Part shown: piece by piece, positions 30,443 through 39,245 of the stretch
How positions within the stretch are numbered: position 1 is the stretch's first letter
How the letters are laid out: each line of letters begins with the position of its first letter
From: Micromonospora sp. CB01531
GTDB taxonomy: Bacteria > Actinomycetota > Actinomycetes > Mycobacteriales > Micromonosporaceae
Length of the DNA stretch: 64,000 nt
Direction: 5' to 3'
Assembly: GCF_001905095.1 (NCBI RefSeq)
Contig: NZ_LWLS01000057.1
Coordinates: 97,217 to 161,216, forward strand
Translations under genes and position numbers: made by a program
The notes under the pieces: generated by a model
What the model was told of the DNA's origin: nothing
The model's input: only the letters and a program-made list of their open reading frames with translations
Databases searched by the model: none

Positions 30443-30991
30443 ATGGCAGCAGCCCCACCAGCCCGGGACCCGGCACCCGAGACGGTCGGCCGCCGGGTCC
30501 GTGCCCTGCGCGAGGAGCGGGGCATGTCCCTCTCCACGCTGGCCCGGCTGGCCGGCGTCGGGAAGGCCACCCTCTCCGGCCTGGAGAACGGCACCCGCAA
30601 CCCGACCCTGGAGACCCTGTACGCGATCACCGCGCAACTCGCCGTACCGCTCACCGCCGTCCTCTCCGAGCCCGCGGCGACCCCCACCGTCACCGGTGCG
30701 GCGGTCACCGCCACCCTGCTGGAGGTGTTCACCGACACCGACGCGACCTACGAGCTCTACCGGATGCGGGTCGCCCCCGGCCCGGGCCAACTCTCCCCCG
30801 CGCACCAGCCCGGGGTGACCGAACACATCACCGTCTTCGCCGGCATGCTGCGGGCCGGGCCGCTGGACGCCCCGCTGACCGCCGCGACAGGCGAACACCT
30901 GCGCTGGACCTCCGACGTCCCGCACAGCTACGCCGCAGTCGGCGACGAGGAGGTACAGGCGAGCCTGCTGCTGCGCTACCCTCGCCGATGA
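30443..30991 (+). CDS. XRE-family regulator with C-terminal cupin
   Basis: 182 residues. The helix-turn-helix (about 15-70) reads RVRALREERGMSLSTLARLA, then GVGKATLSGLENGTRNPTLETL. The C-terminal half (about 105-180) is a cupin sensor (PGQLSPAHQPGVTEHITVFAG, then SDVPHSYAAVGDEEV). Its divergent position next to a BenE-like transporter, with a perfect palindrome between them, suggests local substrate-responsive control. Confidence 0.92.
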   Translation: MAAAPPARDPAPETVGRRVRALREERGMSLSTLARLAGVGKATLSGLENGTRNPTLETLYAITAQLAVPLTAVLSEPAATPTVTGAAVTATLLEVFTDTDATYELYRMRVAPGPGQLSPAHQPGVTEHITVFAGMLRAGPLDAPLTAATGEHLRWTSDVPHSYAAVGDEEVQASLLLRYPRR

Positions 30992-31043
30992 CCACTGTGG
31001 ACAATGCTGCCGACCGGTCACCGGGGAATCTTTCTCCGGCATA

Positions 31044-31072
31044 CCCACCGGTAGCGTAGAGACGCCGGTGGG
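31044..31072 (+). other. hairpin in the gap before the PP2C gene
   Basis: CCCACCGG (31044-31051) and CCGGTGGG (31065-31072) form an 8-bp stem followed by GTCTTCTT. It may be the terminator of the XRE-cupin gene or part of the PP2C leader. Confidence 0.35.
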
Positions 31073-31095
31073 GTCTTCTTGGCAAGCTTGACCCC

Positions 31096-31815
31096 ATGAC
31101 GCTCATCCTCCGCTCGGCCATCCTCAACGACGTCGGCCTCGTCCGGACCAACAACGAGGACTCCGCCCTCGCTGGTGACCGCCTGCTGGCGGTCGCGGAC
31201 GGCATGGGCGGACTGCCCGCCGGCGAGGTGGCCAGCGAGATCGTCATCCGGATCCTGGACGAGCTGACCCCGCCGACCGTCCCCGACGAGGCCGCCGACG
31301 CGTTGCGCGCCGTGGTCAGCACCGCCAACCAGCGCATCCGGGCCGCCATCACGGTGGACCCGGCCCGCGACGGCATGGGTACGACGCTGACCGCCGGCCT
31401 GCTCGCGGGCGACACCCTGGTCCTCGCCCAGGTCGGCGACTCCCGCTGCTATCTGCTGCGGGACACCGCGCTGGCCCAGCTCACCCGGGACGACACCTTC
31501 GTCCAGGCGCTGGTCGACCAGGGTGCGCTCTCCCCAGACCAGGCCCGGCACCACCCGCAGCGCTCCCTGGTCACCCGCGCCGTGCAGGGCTCGGACGCGC
31601 CGCCCGCCATCGGAATGCTCACCGTCGCACCCGGCGACCGGCTGCTGCTCTGCAGCGACGGCCTCTCCGACTACGTGGAGGACGCCGCGATCGCCTCGGC
31701 GCTGGCCACGTACGGCGACCGGCAGCAGTGCGGCGAACAGTTGGTGAAGCTCGCCCACCAGGCCGGCGCGCCGGACAACGTCACCGTCATCGTCTCCGAC
31801 GTCACCGCGGTCTGA
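31096..31815 (+). CDS. PPM/PP2C serine/threonine phosphatase
   Basis: 239-residue single-domain phosphatase of the PstP/Stp class. It shows VGLVRTNNEDS (about 13-23), VADGMGGLPAGEVAS (33-47), VGDSRCYLL, RAVQGSD, LCSDGLSDYV and PDNVTVIV. All metal-binding aspartates are present. It lacks the membrane tail of PstP, so it is cytosolic. No kinase gene is adjacent. It probably removes phosphate from Ser/Thr kinase targets or from regulatory proteins. Confidence 0.92.
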   Translation: MTLILRSAILNDVGLVRTNNEDSALAGDRLLAVADGMGGLPAGEVASEIVIRILDELTPPTVPDEAADALRAVVSTANQRIRAAITVDPARDGMGTTLTAGLLAGDTLVLAQVGDSRCYLLRDTALAQLTRDDTFVQALVDQGALSPDQARHHPQRSLVTRAVQGSDAPPAIGMLTVAPGDRLLLCSDGLSDYVEDAAIASALATYGDRQQCGEQLVKLAHQAGAPDNVTVIVSDVTAV

Positions 31816-31864
31816 CCCCGGCAATCGGGTTGCGCCGACCGCCGGGCCGGGTTGGGATGGACGA

Positions 31865-33064
31865 ATGATCATCCGCCGGTTGACCGCCGAGGAACGTCTC
31901 ACCCACAGCTTCCCGCTCCAGGCGTACGCGTTCGAGGCGTCGCCGATGGGGCCGGGCCGGGTCGAGCAGTTCCGGGAGTACCTGCCGTACAACGCGGGCA
32001 ACCGGACGCTGGTCGTCGAGGAGGACGGCGGCACCATGGCCGCCGTCTCGGGGGTGCCGATGCGGCAGAACCTGCGCGGACGCGTCCTGCCGATGGCCGG
32101 CGTGGCCGGGGTGGCGACCCACCCGCTGGCCCGCCGGCGCGGCCACGTCCGGGCGCTGCTGCACCAACTCCTCGACGAGATGCGCGCCGAGGAGCACTCG
32201 CTGACCGCGCTCTACCCGTTCCGTGCCTCGTTCTACGAGCGTTTCGGATACGTCGGGCTGCCCGCCCGGCGTACCGCAGTCTTCTCCCCGGCCGACCTGG
32301 CCCCGCTACTCCGGGCCGAGCTGCCCGGCGAGGTGGTCTGGGAGCGGATCGGCGCCGGCTACCCGGCGTGGCGCGCGTTCACCGAGCGGTGCCTGCTGGA
32401 GCGGCACGGGTTCGCCGTCTTCCCCGACTTCCGCGCGGTCGGGCTGCGCGACCGGGACGACCGCTGGCTGCTCACCGTCGTCCGCGACGGCGAGACGGTC
32501 GGCGCGGTCACCTACCGCATCGACGACCACGGCGGCGAGCTGATCGCCGACGACCTGCTCGCCGGCGACCCGTACGCCCGGGCGTCGCTGCTCCAGTTCT
32601 TCGCCCGCCACGTCGACCAGGTGGACCGGGTCCGCGTCCACCTGCCCGCCGACGAGTTGCCCGAACTGTGGCTCACCGACCTGGCGGTACACGTCGAGGC
32701 GCGGGTGTCCCGGCCGGGGTCGCCGGCCCCGATGGCCCGGCTGCTGAGCCTGGACGCACTCGCCGGCCTGCCGGCCGGGACCGGCCGGGTCACCGTGGAG
32801 CTGGTCGGCGACCGCTGGCTGGCCGGCACGCACCTGCTTGACGGCGCCACCGGGCGGCTGGAGGTGCTGCCCGGGGACGCCGCCGCCGTCGGCACCGTCC
32901 CCACCGCGACGCTCACCGCCGCCGGGCTCAGCGCCCTGGCGTACGGCGTGCTCGACCCGGCCGAGGTCGCCATCCGGGGGCTCGGCGTGGTGCCGGTGGA
33001 CGCGGCCACCGAGCTCCGCCGCATCTTCCCGCGCCAACTGCCGTACCTCTTCGCCGACTTCTGA
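31865..33064 (+). CDS. Eis-like GNAT acetyltransferase
   Basis: 399 residues, the length and three-part build of Eis proteins: an N-terminal GNAT domain with the acetyl-CoA loop GVATHPLARRRGHVRAL (about 80-96), a second GNAT-like domain (about 160-285) and a C-terminal SCP2-like fold (about 300-395). It carries the family tail FPRQLPYLFADF, with a terminal acidic-aromatic end. Eis enzymes acetylate aminoglycosides and protein lysines; substrate here is unknown. ATG follows GGGATGGACGA. Confidence 0.85.
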   Translation: MIIRRLTAEERLTHSFPLQAYAFEASPMGPGRVEQFREYLPYNAGNRTLVVEEDGGTMAAVSGVPMRQNLRGRVLPMAGVAGVATHPLARRRGHVRALLHQLLDEMRAEEHSLTALYPFRASFYERFGYVGLPARRTAVFSPADLAPLLRAELPGEVVWERIGAGYPAWRAFTERCLLERHGFAVFPDFRAVGLRDRDDRWLLTVVRDGETVGAVTYRIDDHGGELIADDLLAGDPYARASLLQFFARHVDQVDRVRVHLPADELPELWLTDLAVHVEARVSRPGSPAPMARLLSLDALAGLPAGTGRVTVELVGDRWLAGTHLLDGATGRLEVLPGDAAAVGTVPTATLTAAGLSALAYGVLDPAEVAIRGLGVVPVDAATELRRIFPRQLPYLFADF

Positions 33065-33103
33065 GCTGGTTCTCGTCCCCCGCTCGGGCGTAGGGTGCTG
33101 CCC

Positions 33104-33853
33104 GTGCCGCAGTGGCTGGAAGCGGGTTTCTGGGGCCTGCTGGCCGGGTCCGCCCTCCTGATCGGGGCGGTCGCCGGATACTTCGCGCGGGTGCCCCGCC
33201 GGGTCATCGCCTCCGTCATGGCGTTCGGCGCGGGTGTGCTGCTCTCCGCCGTCTCGTTCGAGCTGATCGCCGATGCGCACGAGCGGGGCGGCCTGACCCC
33301 GACCGTGATCGGGGCGGTGGGCGGGGCGCTCGCGTACACCGGGGCGAACGTGCTGCTGGCCCGGCGCGGGGCCCAACACCGCAAGCGCTCCGGCGAGGAG
33401 CAGCCCTCCGAGCAGGAGCAGCCGGGCTCCGGTACGGCGATCGCGGTCGGCGCGCTGCTGGACGGCGTACCGGAGTCGGTGGTGATCGGCGCCAGCCTGC
33501 TCGCCGGCGGCCCGGTCAGCCTGGTCACGGTGATCGCGGTCTTCCTGAGCAACGTGCCGGAGGGCCTGTCCAGCGCCGCCGGCATGCGCCGGGCCGGCCG
33601 CACCCGGCGCTACGTCTTCCTGCTCTGGGCGGCGATCGCCCTGGTCAGCGGCGTGGCGGCGCTGGCCGGGTACGCGTTGCTCGGCGGTGCGCCGCCCGAG
33701 GTGCTGGCCGCCATCACGGCGCTGGCGGCGGGCGCCATCCTCGCGATGATCACCGACACCATGGTCCCCGAGGCGTTCGAGGACGCCCACCTGCTGGTCG
33801 GCCTGATCACCGTCCTCGGCTTCCTGGTCGCCTTCGCCCTCTCCCACACCTGA
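33104..33853 (+). CDS. ZIP-family metal (zinc) transporter
   Basis: 249-residue membrane protein with eight predicted helices. A charged cytosolic loop (RRGAQHRKRSGEEQPSEQEQ) lies between helices 3 and 4. The metal-path motifs are ALLDGVPESVVIGASL and FLSNVPEGLSSAAGM in helices 4 and 5. GTG 33104 is preferred to 33095 because TAGGGT (33091-33096) lies seven bases before it and overlaps the earlier GTG. Confidence 0.9.
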   Translation: MPQWLEAGFWGLLAGSALLIGAVAGYFARVPRRVIASVMAFGAGVLLSAVSFELIADAHERGGLTPTVIGAVGGALAYTGANVLLARRGAQHRKRSGEEQPSEQEQPGSGTAIAVGALLDGVPESVVIGASLLAGGPVSLVTVIAVFLSNVPEGLSSAAGMRRAGRTRRYVFLLWAAIALVSGVAALAGYALLGGAPPEVLAAITALAAGAILAMITDTMVPEAFEDAHLLVGLITVLGFLVAFALSHT

Positions 33854-33894
33854 CCCGCCCCCGCACCCCGCCCCCTGCGGCTTGAACTCCGGTG

Positions 33895-33955
33895 GTCAAG
33901 AGGTTTGGGTCGCCTGGAAGATCCACTCCGACGTGGGTTGGGGTGGGGTGGGTGG
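33895..33955. other. intergenic remnant of a palindromic repeat family
   Basis: CAAGAGGTTTGGGTC (33898-33912) resembles the left arm of the palindrome at 12106 (CAAGAGGTTTGCGTC), but no clear second arm follows. A G/T-rich tract runs to the convergent gene end. Confidence 0.35.
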
Positions 33956-35038
33956 TCAGTAGGGGTTGGGGTGGCCGGGGAGGCGGGAGTGGAGCAGGGC
34001 GGCGGGGCGACCGGGGAGGGTGGGGACGGTCGACAGGGGCGGCGAGTGGGTGCCGGCGCGGTCTGCCATGCCGGTGAAGAGTTCCCGCAGCGCGGTGACC
34101 GAGTCGATTTGCGGGGCCCAGCCCAGCTCGGTCTCGGCGCGCTCGCTGGACATCAGCGGCACGTTCAACGCCAGGTCCACCCAGCCCGCGTCGACCGGTT
34201 GCAGCCGCGCCTGCCAGGTCAGCGCCGCCGCCGCCCGCAGCACCGGCGCGGCCACCGGCAGCGTCCAGCCGTGGAAGTGCCGGGCCACCAGTTCCGGGGT
34301 CAGCACCGGGTCCGCGGCCACGTTGAAGGCGCCGCGCGCGTCACCCAGGACCGCCTTCGCGTACGCGTCAGCCACGTCGTCGGCGTGCACCGCCTGGAGC
34401 CGAAGGCGGCGGTTCGTGGGTACGAGCGGGATGCGGCCGTACCGCAGCAGCCGCACCGGGGCCAGCGGGCCGAGAAAATAGCGGGTGATCTCGGTGCCGG
34501 CGTCCCGCTGAAAGGTCAGCCCAGGCCGCAGCCGGACCACCCGCAGCTCCGGGTGCTCCCGCTCGGCCTCATCAAGGAGCGCCTCCACCTCGGCCTTGTG
34601 CCGGCTGTATGACGACTCGGGCACCCCGGTCGCCGGCCAGCGCTCGCTGACCGGTTGGTCCTTCGGGCCGGCCGCGTACGTGCCGACGGACGAGGCGTAC
34701 ACCAGGGCGGGGACGTTGGCCCGGACGGCCGCGTCGATCACCGCCCGGCTGCCGCCGACGTTGGTCCGGTACAGGGTGCGCCGGTCGTGGCTGGGCTGGA
34801 TCTGCCAGGCCAGGTGCACCACCGCCCGCGCCCCGGCGAAGATCGCGGCCAGCCGCTCGACCGCCCCCGGGTCGCCGACGTCGCAGGAGTGCCACGCCAC
34901 CCGGTCGTACGGCTCCCCCGGGTCCAGCCCCGGCAGCCGGCGCGCCACGCCGACCAGTTCCGTCCCGGACTCCCGCCGCAACCGGCGCAGCAGCGCGGTC
35001 CCCACGTTGCCGGTGGCCCCCACGATCACGATGCGCAT
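33956..35038 (-). CDS. NAD(P)-dependent epimerase/dehydratase (extended SDR)
   Basis: 360 residues. The nucleotide fold has GATGNVGTALLRRL (about 7-20). The active-site region has YASSVGTYA and SYSRHKAEVE, the Tyr-x3-Lys pair of SDR enzymes. The C-terminal half resembles sugar-nucleotide or flavanone-type reductases. Substrate is unknown. ATG 35038 (MRIVIVGATGNVG) is chosen, since the longer form adds only a low-complexity extension. Confidence 0.88.
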   Translation of the reverse strand: MRIVIVGATGNVGTALLRRLRRESGTELVGVARRLPGLDPGEPYDRVAWHSCDVGDPGAVERLAAIFAGARAVVHLAWQIQPSHDRRTLYRTNVGGSRAVIDAAVRANVPALVYASSVGTYAAGPKDQPVSERWPATGVPESSYSRHKAEVEALLDEAEREHPELRVVRLRPGLTFQRDAGTEITRYFLGPLAPVRLLRYGRIPLVPTNRRLRLQAVHADDVADAYAKAVLGDARGAFNVAADPVLTPELVARHFHGWTLPVAAPVLRAAAALTWQARLQPVDAGWVDLALNVPLMSSERAETELGWAPQIDSVTALRELFTGMADRAGTHSPPLSTVPTLPGRPAALLHSRLPGHPNPY

Positions 35039-35082
35039 GTCGCCTGCCGTACCCGCTGCGGCGGGTCCCAACCGCGGACCGG

Positions 35083-35382
35083 TCAGGGCCGTGGCGCGTG
35101 CCGTACCCAGCTCCGCTCCTGCCGCCGGCGGCCCTGGGCGGCGGCCAGGCAGCGCGGGCAGACGTACCCCTCCGGGTCGGCATCGGTGAGCACGTCGGTG
35201 GACGAGTAGTCGAACGGCACGTGCGGGAAGCGACGCAGCCGGGTACGGCTCAGCGGCAGCCCGCAGACCGTCTGGTTCTGCCCGGGCAGCCAGGCGTGCA
35301 CCTCACCACCGGGCCGGCGTACCCCGTCGGCCCCCGCCACCTCTCTCGACGCGGCCACCGCGGGCCTGCTGCTCAACCTCAT
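35083..35382 (-). CDS. hypothetical protein with Cys/His zinc-binding pattern
   Basis: About 99 residues. The C-terminal part is most convincing: VHAWLPGQNQTVCGLPLSRT, then FPHVPFDYSSTDVLTDADPE and YVCPRCLAAAQGRR. Its His, Cys and Cys-x2-Cys could bind one zinc. The N-terminal boundary is uncertain (35382 or 35424). Similar small proteins are common in actinobacteria. Function is unknown. Confidence 0.6.
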   Translation of the reverse strand: MRLSSRPAVAASREVAGADGVRRPGGEVHAWLPGQNQTVCGLPLSRTRLRRFPHVPFDYSSTDVLTDADPEGYVCPRCLAAAQGRRRQERSWVRHAPRP

Positions 35383-35503
35383 GCCGCACCCGATTCCCCA
35401 CGGGGCCGCTGCCATGCTCGGCAAGACCGGTGCGACGCCAGGTCGGCGATCCGGCGGTGAACCGCCGGCAGGACACCGCCACGTCGCCGATCCGCCGCCG
35501 TGC

Positions 35504-35977
35504 TCAGTCGCTGCCCACCAGGGCCCCGATCAGGCAGCCGAACGCCACGACGGAGGTGATCGTCCTCGCCAGGTTCCACCGCACCCACGGTGCCTCGAAG
35601 CGCCCGCGGACCTCCGCCGGGTCGTCGGCCGGGCCGGCCCGGTCGAGCTGGTCGTTCAGCGGCACGTTCCACCGCATGGTGATCACCAGCGTGGCGCCGT
35701 AGAGGACCAGGGCCGCGCCCGTCCAGGCCAGCACCGGCCCGTTCCTGAAGTGCAGCGCGACCGCCGCCACGAGCAGCACCATCGACCCGAGGAAGGCGGT
35801 GAGGAACCACCCGTTCAGGATCCGCCGGTTGATCCACCGCATGGTCTGTACGAAGCTCCGGTCGTCCGTCGCGGCCAGCCCCGGCATCACCGAGCACGAG
35901 TAGGCGAAGAACAACCCGGCCATCAGCCCGGTCAGCAGGGTCGCCGCGACCAGCACTCCCGTACGCACGATCGTCAT
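35504..35977 (-). CDS. DUF1772-family four-helix membrane protein
   Basis: 157 residues with four hydrophobic helices (VRTGVLVAATLLTGLMAGLF, GWFLTAFLGSMVLLVAAVAL, WTGAALVLYGATLVI, TITSVVAFGCLIGALVG). The family features MPGLAATDDRSFVQTMRWIN and MRWNVPLNDQLD are present. This is the anthrone-oxygenase-like DUF1772 fold. Enzymatic role is unproven. ATG 35977 is preferred over the upstream 36046 frame, which lacks family similarity. Confidence 0.8.
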   Translation of the reverse strand: MTIVRTGVLVAATLLTGLMAGLFFAYSCSVMPGLAATDDRSFVQTMRWINRRILNGWFLTAFLGSMVLLVAAVALHFRNGPVLAWTGAALVLYGATLVITMRWNVPLNDQLDRAGPADDPAEVRGRFEAPWVRWNLARTITSVVAFGCLIGALVGSD

Positions 35978-36091
35978 GCCGGTAAGCCAAGCGGAGAACC
36001 GCGCCGCCGGCCACCCCTGATCGGCGGGGCGTCGGGTGCCGGACATCGATGGACGGCGGGAAGCCGGAATCCCGGCCCCGGCGGGTTCCGG

Positions 36092-36097
36092 TAGCCT
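36092..36097 (+). promoter_or_regulatory. -10 box of tRNA-Lys
   Basis: TAGCCT lies eight bases before the first base of the tRNA gene. Confidence 0.4.
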
Positions 36098-36105
36098 GAG
36101 CGGGC

Positions 36106-36177
36106 GGGCCGCTAGCTCAATGGCAGAGCTGTGGACTTTTAATCCATAGGTTCAGGGTTCGAGTCCCTGGCGGCCCA
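36106..36177 (+). tRNA. tRNA-Lys (UUU anticodon)
   Basis: The acceptor arms GGGCCGC and GCGGCCC pair perfectly. The D-stem is GCTC/GAGC, the anticodon loop is CTTTTAA (anticodon TTT), and the T-arm is CAGGG-TTCGAGT-CCCTG. The discriminator is A and CCA is not encoded. The 3' half is duplicated at 46491, marking the integration site of a mobile element. Confidence 0.95.
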
Positions 36178-36179
36178 CT
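36141..36179 (+). repeat. attL, 39-bp direct repeat inside tRNA-Lys
   Basis: This segment runs from the anticodon-loop edge to two bases past the tRNA. It is identical over 39 bases to 46491-46529 and diverges at once on both sides. This is the crossover region of a tRNA-targeting integrase. Confidence 0.92.
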
Positions 36180-36191
36180 CTTCCGCAGCTC

Positions 36192-36213
36192 AGCGGCCCC
36201 TTGCGGGGCCGCT
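36192..36213. terminator. hairpin between tRNA-Lys and integrase gene end
   Basis: AGCGGCCCC and GGGGCCGCT form a perfect 9-bp stem with loop TTGC. It can end tRNA transcription rightward and integrase transcription leftward. Confidence 0.6.
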
Positions 36214-36232
36214 GTTGCGGTGAGTCGGGCCG

Positions 36233-36253
36233 GTACAGCAGCGAAGTACAGCA
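36233..36253 (+). repeat. left integrase arm-site candidate
   Basis: Two GTACAGCA octamers (36233-36240 and 36246-36253) start 13 bases apart. The same pair with the same spacing lies at the right end (46387-46407). Confidence 0.6.
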
Positions 36254-36260
36254 GTAGCCC

Positions 36261-37480
36261 TTACCGGTCCAGTGCGCTGCCGAGCCGCTTGAGGGCGTCG
36301 CGGGTGGCCGCCGAGGACACCACCGTGTAGATCTCCATGGTGATGGCGAACTGCGCGTGCCGGAGGATCTGCATCGCCACCCGGGGATGCACGTCCAGGT
36401 CGGCCAGGAGCGAGGCACAAGTACGCCGGGCGTCCCGCACGGTGATGCGCCGGACTCCGGCCGCGTCGCAACGCCGGTCCCAGAAGCGGTTGAAGTTACG
36501 CGGCTCGACCGGCCTGCCGTAGCGGGTGGTGAAGATCAGGTCCGAGGGCTGCCAGGCTGGGCCGGCGGCGTCGCGGGCGGCGGTCTGGGCGACGCGGCGG
36601 CGGTCGAGCGCGACGGCGCAGATGTCCGGCAGCGGTAGGGTGGCGTCCGAGGCGGCCGTCTTCGTCTCCCGGTGCAGCAGTTCGGCACCGACTCGCTGGA
36701 GCTGCCGGTCGATGGTCAACTCCCCCGCGTTGAGGTCGACGTCAGCCCAGGTGAGCCCCAGCATTCGCCCTTGCGCAGACCGAGCACCAGGACCAGGACG
36801 TAGGCGGCGTAGAGCGGGTCGTCGTCGGCGCGGGCCGACTCCAGAAAGCGCCGTGCCTCGTCGCTCGTCCACGCCTTCCGCTTGCGCTTCCGTACCGGCG
36901 GCAGCTTCACCAGGGACGCGACATTGCGGCTGATCAGCCCTTCGGTGATCGCCTGGGACAGCAGCGTCCGGAGCACCGTCCGGAGGTGAGTGACGCTGGT
37001 TGCCGAGGGCAGATCCTGGCAGCAGCGGCCGAGGGCACAGCAGCGCCGTTGGGCGGGCTTGCGCCGCTCGTCCTTGCCCTGGGCGCAGCACTGGCAGGTC
37101 CGCCCGACCTCGTTGATCCAGGTCTGCACGTCGCTGACCCGGAGCTTGTCGAGGCGTTTCCGGCCCAGCCCCGGCGCGAGGTAGAGCCGAACCACCACCT
37201 CGTAGGTGACGTAGCTGCCCGGAGCGAGGTTCGGCTTGACGAGCTCGCGCAGCCAGTAGTCGGCGTACTCCCCTACCGTCGGGGAGCGGGTCGCCACAGG
37301 GCCGGCCTTGGCCTGACCGTGCAGCTTGATCCACTTGTCGTGGACCTCCTCGCGGGTCTTGCCGTAGACCCACTTCCGTCCCCGCTTGCCGTCGGGCTTC
37401 TCGACCCAGACGTACGCGGCGAAGCCGTTCCGGTACGGGAAGATCGAGCCCTCGCCGTTGGCACGGGTGCGGGCGGGCAT
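36261..37480 (-). pseudogene. int: tyrosine-recombinase integrase, frameshifted
   Basis: The N-terminal frame opens MPARTRANGEGSIFPYRNGF, continues with the arm-binding and core domains, and reaches the catalytic Arg motif LVLGLRKGE. At about 36763-36766 one base is missing: GGCGAATGCTG where GGCGA-G-ATGCTG is expected. The rest, MLGLTWADVDLNAGELTIDR to the stop at 36261, is in another frame. The C-part has LRHAQFAITMEIY with the nucleophile Tyr (codon 36327-36329). At the HxxR box it reads VRDARRTC, so the usual His is Arg. It overlaps the excisionase stop by four bases. It could be a sequencing error or a true inactivation. Confidence 0.85.
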
Positions 37481-37677
37481 CAGGCTGCCTCCTGGCGTTC
37501 GACCTGCTCGCGGATGTAGTCGTCGACCCATTCGGGGAGGATACGGCGGTACTTGCCGTCCTTGATGGAGCGCAGCTCGCCGGTGGCGATCTTCATCTTG
37601 ACCTTGGAGATGCCGAAGCCGAGCAGCACGGCGACTTCTACCGGCGAGTACCAGCGGGGGCGGAGGTCGTGGGTCAT
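37480..37677 (-). CDS. xis: excisionase / helix-turn-helix DNA-binding protein
   Basis: 65 residues: MTHDLRPRWYSPVEVAVLLG, then FGISKVKMKIATGELRSIKD, then GKYRRILPEWVDDYIREQ. This is the MerR-like winged fold of actinomycete element excisionases. It lies between rep and int with ATGA overlaps at both ends (37674-37677 and 37480-37482). It directs excision with the integrase and may also set recombination direction. Confidence 0.85.
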   Translation of the reverse strand: MTHDLRPRWYSPVEVAVLLGFGISKVKMKIATGELRSIKDGKYRRILPEWVDDYIREQVERQEAA

Positions 37678-39245
37678 GCGGCGGCTCCGAGGAGCCAGGC
37701 TTCGTGGGCGAGTTCTTCCCGGCCGATGCGTCTGCTCTCGCGTCGCTGCCTCGCGGCGGTGTTGGCGAGCAGGGCGTCACCTTCGGTGAGCCAGCCGGCC
37801 CCGATGTACGTGAGGGTGCCGACGGTGATGGTGTCGGCGGGTTCGTCGTCCTCTTCCCGCCGGTAGGTGGCGCGGGTGTCGCGGAGCAGGCGGAAGGTGA
37901 CGGAGTAGCGGCGGGCTTTGGTGAGGAAATGGCCGCCGAAGCCGAGCATGTGCGCCCAGCGACGCAAGCCGCCGTAGATGTTGGACTTGGCGTCAAGGCT
38001 GTCTTGACGGTCGTCGACGGTTGCGGCGCCGCTGGACATGTCGGTGTGGGTGGGGCGGCCGAGATGCCAGCAGGCGTCGATGAGGCGGGCGACGTGGTCG
38101 CCTTCGGGATCGGCGTAGTCGTCGACCGTGGCCGGGGTGAGCCGGGCGGACGAGTGACCCGTGGCTTCGGTGGCCTTGGTGGCGTACTTGGCGAGGTAGG
38201 CAGCCACCTTGCCGTCGGTCAGCTCACCGCCAGCGGTGTTGATGCGTCGGACGTCGACCTGCTCGCCCCAGGCGATCAGCCAGCCTTCGGGCTGGTCGGG
38301 GTGCGCGGGCGTGGTGACGGTGATCTGCCGGGCGGCGGCGTGGATCGCGTCTTCCAGGTCGTCGACGGTGATCCCGGCCGGCGGCGGCACGAGAGCGTCC
38401 GGGTCGTCCGGGTCGACGCCGTCGAGGCGCAGCAGGACGTGGAAGTGCACGGCGGCCCGGCGCTGCATTTCGGCGACCTTGCCGTGCGCTACCCGCACGG
38501 GCGGCACCCAGCGGACCTTGCCGGAGGCCGAGACGACCTGAACGAAGGGGATGCCGCGCTTGCGGCAGAGGGCGGCGAGGCGGCGGTCGGCGGCCTGCTT
38601 AGTGCGCCGCCACAGCTCGCCGGAGAAGTAGTTCCAGACGACCTGGTGGTCGTGGTCGTAGCAGTCCAGGCACAACGGCCGCCCAAGCCGCGGATCGTCG
38701 GCGTCGTGGCGGGCGAAGCACGCCGCGGGCCGCCCGTGCGGGCAGGTGCCGGCGTTGCTGCGGGCGCGGCAGGGGGCGGGGCGGCAGTCGCAGCGCTGCC
38801 GGTTGCGGCAGGTGTGGCGGGGGACGTGCCGGTGGTGGACCGGGCCGAAGGACGGTGCGGTGAAGGTAGCGAAGACGACCGGGTGCCGGCCGACCGAGGC
38901 GGGGACGCCCTTGCCACCGGTCAGGCCGCGACAAACGACTTGGCAGGCGTCGCCCCGGTAGACCCAGGCGCAGTCCGGGCACACCGATTCGCGGCGGTTG
39001 CCGCACGCCTTGTAAAGCGCGCGGTCGGGCCGCGCGTCGGTGTGCAGCTTGCCGGTGATGCGGCCGGTGTTCCGGTCGACGGCGGCGATGGTGCCGGTGA
39101 GGCGGATCGGGCGAGCACAGCCGCCAGCGGGGCGAGTGTGCTCCAGCCAGCCGGAAAACTCCGGAGAGGCGGCGCGATGCAGGACCTGGGCGTCACGGCC
39201 GACGGCGAGACCGGGCCGGTAGATGGTGAGCGGGGTGGTGGACAC
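37674..39245 (-). CDS. repSA: rolling-circle replication initiator, RepSA type
   Basis: 523 residues from GTG 39245, which has GAGGAG six bases upstream. A Cys-rich putative zinc region (SVCPDCAWVYRG; CRNRQRCDC; CRARSNAGTCPHG; LCLDCYD) precedes the HUH-type metal site AAVHFHVLLRLDG. A later conserved block is KVAAYLAKYATKATEATG. This matches the initiators of pSAM2-like elements, which nick the element for rolling-circle copying after excision. It is the first gene of the rep-xis-int operon. Confidence 0.88.
   Translation of the reverse strand: MSTTPLTIYRPGLAVGRDAQVLHRAASPEFSGWLEHTRPAGGCARPIRLTGTIAAVDRNTGRITGKLHTDARPDRALYKACGNRRESVCPDCAWVYRGDACQVVCRGLTGGKGVPASVGRHPVVFATFTAPSFGPVHHRHVPRHTCRNRQRCDCRPAPCRARSNAGTCPHGRPAACFARHDADDPRLGRPLCLDCYDHDHQVVWNYFSGELWRRTKQAADRRLAALCRKRGIPFVQVVSASGKVRWVPPVRVAHGKVAEMQRRAAVHFHVLLRLDGVDPDDPDALVPPPAGITVDDLEDAIHAAARQITVTTPAHPDQPEGWLIAWGEQVDVRRINTAGGELTDGKVAAYLAKYATKATEATGHSSARLTPATVDDYADPEGDHVARLIDACWHLGRPTHTDMSSGAATVDDRQDSLDAKSNIYGGLRRWAHMLGFGGHFLTKARRYSVTFRLLRDTRATYRREEDDEPADTITVGTLTYIGAGWLTEGDALLANTAARQRRESRRIGREELAHEAWLLGAAA

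Noticed and set aside
36986..37519. Plus-strand frame of 177 residues over the integrase
   Set aside because: It is antisense to the integrase/excisionase and has no recognisable protein features.
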